A program made the position numbers and the translations under genes. The notes below the pieces were generated by a model. It was not told the origin of the DNA. It saw only the letters and a list, made by a program, of their open reading frames with translations, and did not search any database. 64,000 bases of DNA from Leadbetterella sp964423865 (lineage in GTDB: Bacteria > Bacteroidota > Bacteroidia > Cytophagales > Spirosomataceae). This document shows, in pieces, positions 60,401 through 64,000 of the stretch. Position 1 is the first letter of the stretch. Every line of letters begins with the position of its first letter. Location of the stretch: assembly GCA_964423865.1 (NCBI GenBank), contig CAYRGN010000014.1:1-64000 (forward strand), given 5' to 3'.

Positions 60401-60612
60401 TCTTTCTTACAGCAGATAATGTCGCCCTGCTATGGTCTCCTTTCTATAGCCAAACCGGAATTGACCCCCAGGCTACTGCCGCAGGCGAAAGAGGGGTGGG
60501 CGGATCTTATGGCAACATAAGGCAAAATACGGCCGGAAACGGAGCCCTGGTAGTGACACTCGGAACCCCTCCCAGACGTACATTCACCTTTGGTCTTAAC
60601 ATTACACTTTAA
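57406..60612 (+). CDS. SusC-family TonB-dependent transporter (xylan locus)
   Basis: 1068-residue outer-membrane importer. A signal (ending TSFAQ) is followed by a carboxypeptidase-like domain (RITGKVTDDNGEGLPGVTI), the TonB-box region (LDEIIVVGYGTMRKRDVTGS), a plug with FVIDGIPFEGTL and VDILKDASATAIYGSRGANG, and a barrel ending FTFGLNITL. It should import xylo-oligosaccharides with the adjacent SusD, judging from the GH10 gene downstream. Confidence 0.96.
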   Translation: MLLKLYPVIKGGKVGKGFLSLLFSLLLIQTSFAQEKRITGKVTDDNGEGLPGVTITVKNQAKGTFSNENGEFSLGVNPNDILVFSMVGYLNTEYTVSASQTSITVRMSANQTSLDEIIVVGYGTMRKRDVTGSIVSVSEEALREVPVPNLQQALVGRAAGLEINQVGNQPGAGAQIRIRGVRSISGSNEPLFVIDGIPFEGTLNDINPDEIASVDILKDASATAIYGSRGANGVVLVTTKKGKSGESRLSYNGYYGVGTPSYKYPVLNADEFRVMRDLSTWTEGYGPDEREGIATGRNTDWQGLIYQNSYRTDHNLNISGGANGNSFSLGGGYYKENTLMPGEDFTRYSLRASIDTKVGNRIKVGLTTQNSVSIANGSQFVSGSAIYNLLALNPLLSPYNADGSLNYVPWDNSLDGGNPPSSGYTPLLLKEGAKNWDDRVRRLRTFNSLYAEYRILDGLTYRINLGLNYAQQFGGQFRPADRPDAPSYFRVGQGNIARVSNGETWGYTVENLLFYDKTIRNDHRIGFTGLFGVQESQSFDNFVQKQNITEDFVSFYNLALSSPIDASNTGLGGGETRWGLLSYMARLNYAFRDKYVLTFTYRRDGSSRLAPGNQWFDYPAVSAGWTVSDESFLRNNTVLNHLKLRTGWGLTSNQSINPYASKGLVNNSNGLPTGGDIGAAGGIIRYNFGPTIVTGYDVVTLPNPNLSWEFTSTVNVGIDFGLFNDRLTGSLDIYNSKTDKILYNVNLPVTSGIAGAFTTNIGEMSNKGFELTLSSLNYRSPKGFTWSTDFNIFKNTNKLLKLSNEVDREIGSQLFVGYSMTSIYDYKKLGIWQIDEAAEAAALGSVPGQIKLADLSGPDGVPDGKIDADFDRTIIGNMDANFQGGLTNRFSYKGFDLGFVMHGRFGGLLLSQIHGPGASYISQLSGRRNSIKVDFWTPTNPTNWFPQPAGEHASLSSQPDGWRTLGYYDASFVRLRSINLGYTFSNTLIQKAGLQNARLFLTADNVALLWSPFYSQTGIDPQATAAGERGVGGSYGNIRQNTAGNGALVVTLGTPPRRTFTFGLNITL

Positions 60613-60626
60613 ACCTGCCGAAAAAC

Positions 60627-62432
60627 ATGAAATCGTTCAATAAGTTATTAATATCCGTTTTTACCTTGACTCTTCTTGTGACGCCCGGGTGTACCGACAT
60701 ACTGGAAGAACGACCTTATACGGTTTTTTCAACAGATTACTTTAAAACTCCCGAAGGACTACAGGCCGGTATTGCTTCTCTTTACTCCGGTTTCCGTTAT
60801 CTCTTCGGGCCGGAAGGAGCCGTAGGAATGGGCGTGGCCGGTACCGATGAGTGGACCATGGGCGACCAGGCCCGCGCGGGAGCCGCCGGTGATATGACCG
60901 CCATGTGCAATTACTCACTTGGACCTACAACAGGTGCCCTTCTTACGCCCTGGAACCGTAGCTTCAGTAACATAAACCTTGCCAACGGGTTGCTGACCTT
61001 TGCTTTGGAAGCTCCGATTTCAGAAGCGGAACGTAACGTAGCCCTTGGCGAAATCCGCTTCCTGAGAGCCTTGTATTACCTCAACCTCGTTCAATATTTC
61101 GGGGCGGTGCCGGTAGACCTCGGCGCTGGCGAACTCCAGTTTAACCAGTCTCCTTTCCAGGGCTTTAACCGCCTCCCGATAGAAGATATATTTGCGAAAG
61201 ACTACGAAGCCATCATTGATGACCTCACTTTTGCCACTCAAAACCTGCCGGAGCAGCGACCTGTCGGAGCATTCCGCCTTTCCAAAGCAGCCGCATTTCA
61301 CCTGCTGTCCAAAGCATACATCCATCGCGGGTACTCTTCAGCAGCTCAATCCAGCGACTTTCAGAAAGCCTACGATGCCGCTATGGAAGTCATCAACAAC
61401 CAGGGAAGATACGGTACGGCTCTTCAAACCTATTATGCGGATATCCATGCCCCCGGCAACGATTATAATAGTGAGGTCCTGTTTTCCATTGAACGGGTAC
61501 CCGGTAATTATGCCGCCAGCGAAGTGCCCGATCCTCAGGGCATCGGCGGCACCAAGGGAATGGATGCTTCCAACGACTTCGGCGGCGATTATACCGCAAT
61601 AAGATCACCACTTAAAACCTCAGCCACCCAACCTGCCGGTGACAGAACCGTGCTGTATGGCCGGCCCATCAGAAGATTCTGCCCCACGCCCTGGTTATTC
61701 GAAACTGCATTCGCAGACAAAACCAATGACAGCCGGTACGAGGGTACTTTCCGTACCGTATATATTGCTTCCCGGACAGGTGGCGGCTTTACAGCGGATG
61801 TGGATACTGCCTTTGTGATGGCATTGACCAACCGCCAGGCCGACTCCCTCAATGCACTTCCCAAACCCTACCGTGTAATTGCACCCAGGGAGTTTTACCT
61901 GATCGGCGGTTCCATCAACGGCTCCGCTACAGAAGGCACATCCAACATGTACCCTTCGCTAAGCAAATATGAGGACCCGGAAAAAGGGGTTCCCAACTAC
62001 CCTGGCGCCCGGCCGTTTCCGGTAGCCAAACTGGCTGAAACTTACCTCCTGGCAGCAGAAGCGGCCTTTAAAATGGGGAACGGTAGCGAGGCAGTTAATC
62101 TCATCAATATACTGAAAAGAAGGGCGGTAAACCGCCCCGGCCTGAGCGAAGCCCAACGGGAAGCCCGTTATAATAACATCCGGCTTACCTCTACCGGGCA
62201 GGTAACCCTGGATTTTATACTGGATGAGCGTACAAGAGAACTTTGCGGAGAAAGTAACCGCTGGCCCGACCTGGCGGTGAGAGGAAAACTGATAGAAAGG
62301 GTGAAGTTATTAAACCCGGATGCCTCCGGAACCATTACGGCCGGCAAACATGAACTAAGGCCCATTCCTCAGTCCCAACTGGACCGTGTAGCCGAAGCCG
62401 GAACGCACAAGTATCAAAACCCTAATTATTAA
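60627..62432 (+). CDS. SusD-family nutrient-binding lipoprotein (xylan locus)
   Basis: 601-residue RagB/SusD protein with a lipoprotein signal (lipobox LVTPGC). Family features are the helical GEIRFLRALYYLNLVQYFG segment, GARPFPVAKLAETYLLAAEAA, and the C-terminal LDERTRELCGESNRWPDL motif. It starts 14 bp after susC. Confidence 0.95.
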   Translation: MKSFNKLLISVFTLTLLVTPGCTDILEERPYTVFSTDYFKTPEGLQAGIASLYSGFRYLFGPEGAVGMGVAGTDEWTMGDQARAGAAGDMTAMCNYSLGPTTGALLTPWNRSFSNINLANGLLTFALEAPISEAERNVALGEIRFLRALYYLNLVQYFGAVPVDLGAGELQFNQSPFQGFNRLPIEDIFAKDYEAIIDDLTFATQNLPEQRPVGAFRLSKAAAFHLLSKAYIHRGYSSAAQSSDFQKAYDAAMEVINNQGRYGTALQTYYADIHAPGNDYNSEVLFSIERVPGNYAASEVPDPQGIGGTKGMDASNDFGGDYTAIRSPLKTSATQPAGDRTVLYGRPIRRFCPTPWLFETAFADKTNDSRYEGTFRTVYIASRTGGGFTADVDTAFVMALTNRQADSLNALPKPYRVIAPREFYLIGGSINGSATEGTSNMYPSLSKYEDPEKGVPNYPGARPFPVAKLAETYLLAAEAAFKMGNGSEAVNLINILKRRAVNRPGLSEAQREARYNNIRLTSTGQVTLDFILDERTRELCGESNRWPDLAVRGKLIERVKLLNPDASGTITAGKHELRPIPQSQLDRVAEAGTHKYQNPNY

Positions 62433-62451
62433 ACTTTCTTAAAATACCCAG

Positions 62452-64000
62452 ATGATGAAGAAATATTCAAAATATATGCCGGTACTTCTCTCGATCCCGC
62501 TACTGCTGGGATCCTGTAAAGACGAACTGACCACAGGAGTACTGCGGGAAGGAGATTACGGAGACCGTACGGCCGGGCTCAAAGATGCTTTTAATATCCC
62601 GATAGGAACGGCCATTGATTTTACACCTTTCACCACCAATGCTGCCTATCTTAATGTGGCCAAATCGGATTTCGATATGGTGACCTTCGGGTACCAGATG
62701 AAGCACGGTGCCATAGTGAAAGATGACGGAAGCTTTGACTTTTCCAGAACAGATCAGCTGGCCGACATAGCCACCCAAAACGGTCTTGACATTTTTGGCC
62801 ACACCCTGGTCTGGCACCAGAATCAGAATGCCTCCTACCTGTCATCACTTACGGCCGGAAGCAACGAACCTGAAGTGGTCAATCTGGCCACTAACGGCGG
62901 ATTTGAAAACGGTCTTACCGGCTGGAGCACCTATAATGCCCAGAACGGTGCTACGGTGACCGCCGGTTCGGGGGCTAACGAGGTAAGAACAGGAAACGGT
63001 TCCATGAAGATCGTCAACCCCCAGGACAACCCGGGCGGTGAATGGCGCGTGCAGATCGCCAGTGACCCCATAGAAACGGTGGTGGGCCGTACCTACCACG
63101 CTACATTTTGGGTGAAGTCGGCTACCGCCGGCGGATCAGGAAGACTTTCCACTCAGCCGTCAGCCATGTACCAGGGCGGCTGGGCCACTTCGACCGACTG
63201 GACGCCCATCACTTGGATCTTTACCGCCAATGAGCCCCAGACCCGGATCCTTTTCGATATGGGATTGATAGGGAACACCTATTATATCGATGACTTCAAA
63301 GTATTTGACCCCGACGCTCCCGCACCCGATCCTCTCCTGACCAACGGCGGATTTGAGGATGGCCCGGCCAACCTGCCGTCGGACTGGTCGGTGTTTAATG
63401 CTCAGAACGGCGCCGCGGTATCGGCAGGCTCCGGTGCTGCAGAAGTACGTACCGGAACCCGTTCCTTAAAGATCGTTAACCCCCAGGATAACCCCGGCGG
63501 ACAATGGCGCGTGCAGATCGCCAGCGCACCGTTTAAAACCACGGTAGGCACAGACTACCGTGTAACCCTGTGGGTTAAATCGACCGCAGCCGGCGGATCG
63601 GGAAGGATGTCGACCCAGCCTTCGGCCCTTTACCAGGGCGACTGGACCACCTCTACTGACTGGTCACCCGTTACCTGGATATTTACCGCCAATGAACCCG
63701 AGACCCGTATTCTGCTGGATATGGGCCTGATGGGCAACACCTACTTTATCGATGATATGGAAGTGGTAGATAACTCCGTGGCACCGCCTACCTCAGGAGC
63801 TGATCTGGCAGAGAAAGTAGACGAAGCAATGAAAGCCTTCATCTCGGCTTCGGTAACGCGCTATAAAGGCGTGGTAAAGGCCTGGGATGTGGTCAATGAA
63901 CCGATGGTAGAATCGGGCGCTTTGCGAACCAATGCCAATACTACGGTGCCCTCAGGTGCAACAGATATTTTCTTCTGGTCGCAATACCTCGGCAGAGATT
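62452..64000 (+). CDS. GH10 xylanase lipoprotein with inserted carbohydrate-binding modules (3' end outside window)
   Basis: 516 residues are visible before the window ends. A lipoprotein signal (LLLGSCK) is followed by the first part of a GH10 barrel (FNIPIGTAIDF, then DIFGHTLVWHQNQ, β3). Two tandem β-sandwich modules of about 145 residues then interrupt the barrel (about 143-283 and 295-443; each with NGGFE, VNPQDNPGG, WRVQIAS and WIFTANEP). The barrel resumes with RYKGVVKAWDVVNEPM, whose Glu is the acid/base. Such insertions are known in Bacteroidota GH10 enzymes. It follows susD by 19 bp. Confidence 0.92.
   Translation, partial: MMKKYSKYMPVLLSIPLLLGSCKDELTTGVLREGDYGDRTAGLKDAFNIPIGTAIDFTPFTTNAAYLNVAKSDFDMVTFGYQMKHGAIVKDDGSFDFSRTDQLADIATQNGLDIFGHTLVWHQNQNASYLSSLTAGSNEPEVVNLATNGGFENGLTGWSTYNAQNGATVTAGSGANEVRTGNGSMKIVNPQDNPGGEWRVQIASDPIETVVGRTYHATFWVKSATAGGSGRLSTQPSAMYQGGWATSTDWTPITWIFTANEPQTRILFDMGLIGNTYYIDDFKVFDPDAPAPDPLLTNGGFEDGPANLPSDWSVFNAQNGAAVSAGSGAAEVRTGTRSLKIVNPQDNPGGQWRVQIASAPFKTTVGTDYRVTLWVKSTAAGGSGRMSTQPSALYQGDWTTSTDWSPVTWIFTANEPETRILLDMGLMGNTYFIDDMEVVDNSVAPPTSGADLAEKVDEAMKAFISASVTRYKGVVKAWDVVNEPMVESGALRTNANTTVPSGATDIFFWSQYLGRD

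Overview
The window comes from a member of the Bacteroidota, probably in or near the Cytophagales. Supporting signs are two SusC/SusD pairs, GldG, the lipoprotein TamL next to TamB, Dabb and DUF1080 proteins, and repeated TAnnTTTG promoter elements. Most of the window (about 14.3-64 kb) is chromosome-like and GC-balanced. The first 13 kb is visibly AT-richer accessory DNA. Two 100-N blocks (38059-38158, 42803-42902) show that this is a scaffolded draft; both lie in repeats.

Region 1 (1-14275) is the most unusual part. A tyrosine recombinase (13190-14275, +) faces away from a row of minus-strand genes cut into units by four complete and one partial ~130-bp imperfect palindromes (1-61, 910-1039, 9319-9447, 10078-10206, 11706-11834). 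A half-site (13031-13043) lies next to the recombinase gene. Read on the minus strand, every palindrome ends in AAC...GTT, like integron attC sites. Each unit's leading 9 nt (GTT plus 6) reappears as its reverse complement at that unit's own trailing end, although the 9-mers of neighbouring units mostly differ. This is what is expected if each unit was once a circle with one palindromic site. In units 1, 2, 3 and 5 the first gene starts 30-52 bp after the core. I interpret the region as an integron-like cassette array served by a non-IntI recombinase. Cargo: a DHFR-like reductase with an AlkD/HEAT protein; a DUF3800-like protein with an XRE regulator and SymE-like toxin; an isoprenylcysteine-methyltransferase-like membrane protein; an 8.4-kb unit (YhhQ transporter, methyltransferase, FolE, an unknown protein, a JAB-E1 operon, AbiE toxin-antitoxin); and a frameshifted lipoprotein.

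Region 2 (14.3-43 kb) is mainly housekeeping: tamB-tamL, a TPR membrane protein, psd-rnhB, a SulP transporter, glpK, an MFS transporter, tRNA-Trp-secE-nusG, gldG, DUF4293-fmt, murE, murF and ogt. It carries several families of intergenic palindromes and a REP-associated tyrosine transposase flanked by REP clusters.

Region 3 (43-53.7 kb, minus strand) is a starch/maltodextrin utilisation locus: susC, susD, a SusE/F-like starch-binding lipoprotein, a lipoprotein alpha-amylase, a neopullulanase-like GH13 enzyme and an esterase-fold protein with an N-terminal E-set domain.

Region 4 (54-57 kb) has a DUF5362 protein, an AraC regulator with an N-terminal CxxC domain, a peptide-deformylase-like protein with a signal peptide and a LacI regulator. 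Region 5 (57.4-64 kb) is a xylan utilisation locus: susC, susD and a GH10 xylanase lipoprotein whose catalytic domain is interrupted by two carbohydrate-binding modules; it runs off the window end. A perfect 16-bp palindrome overlapping the -33 element of its susC promoter is the likely LacI operator.
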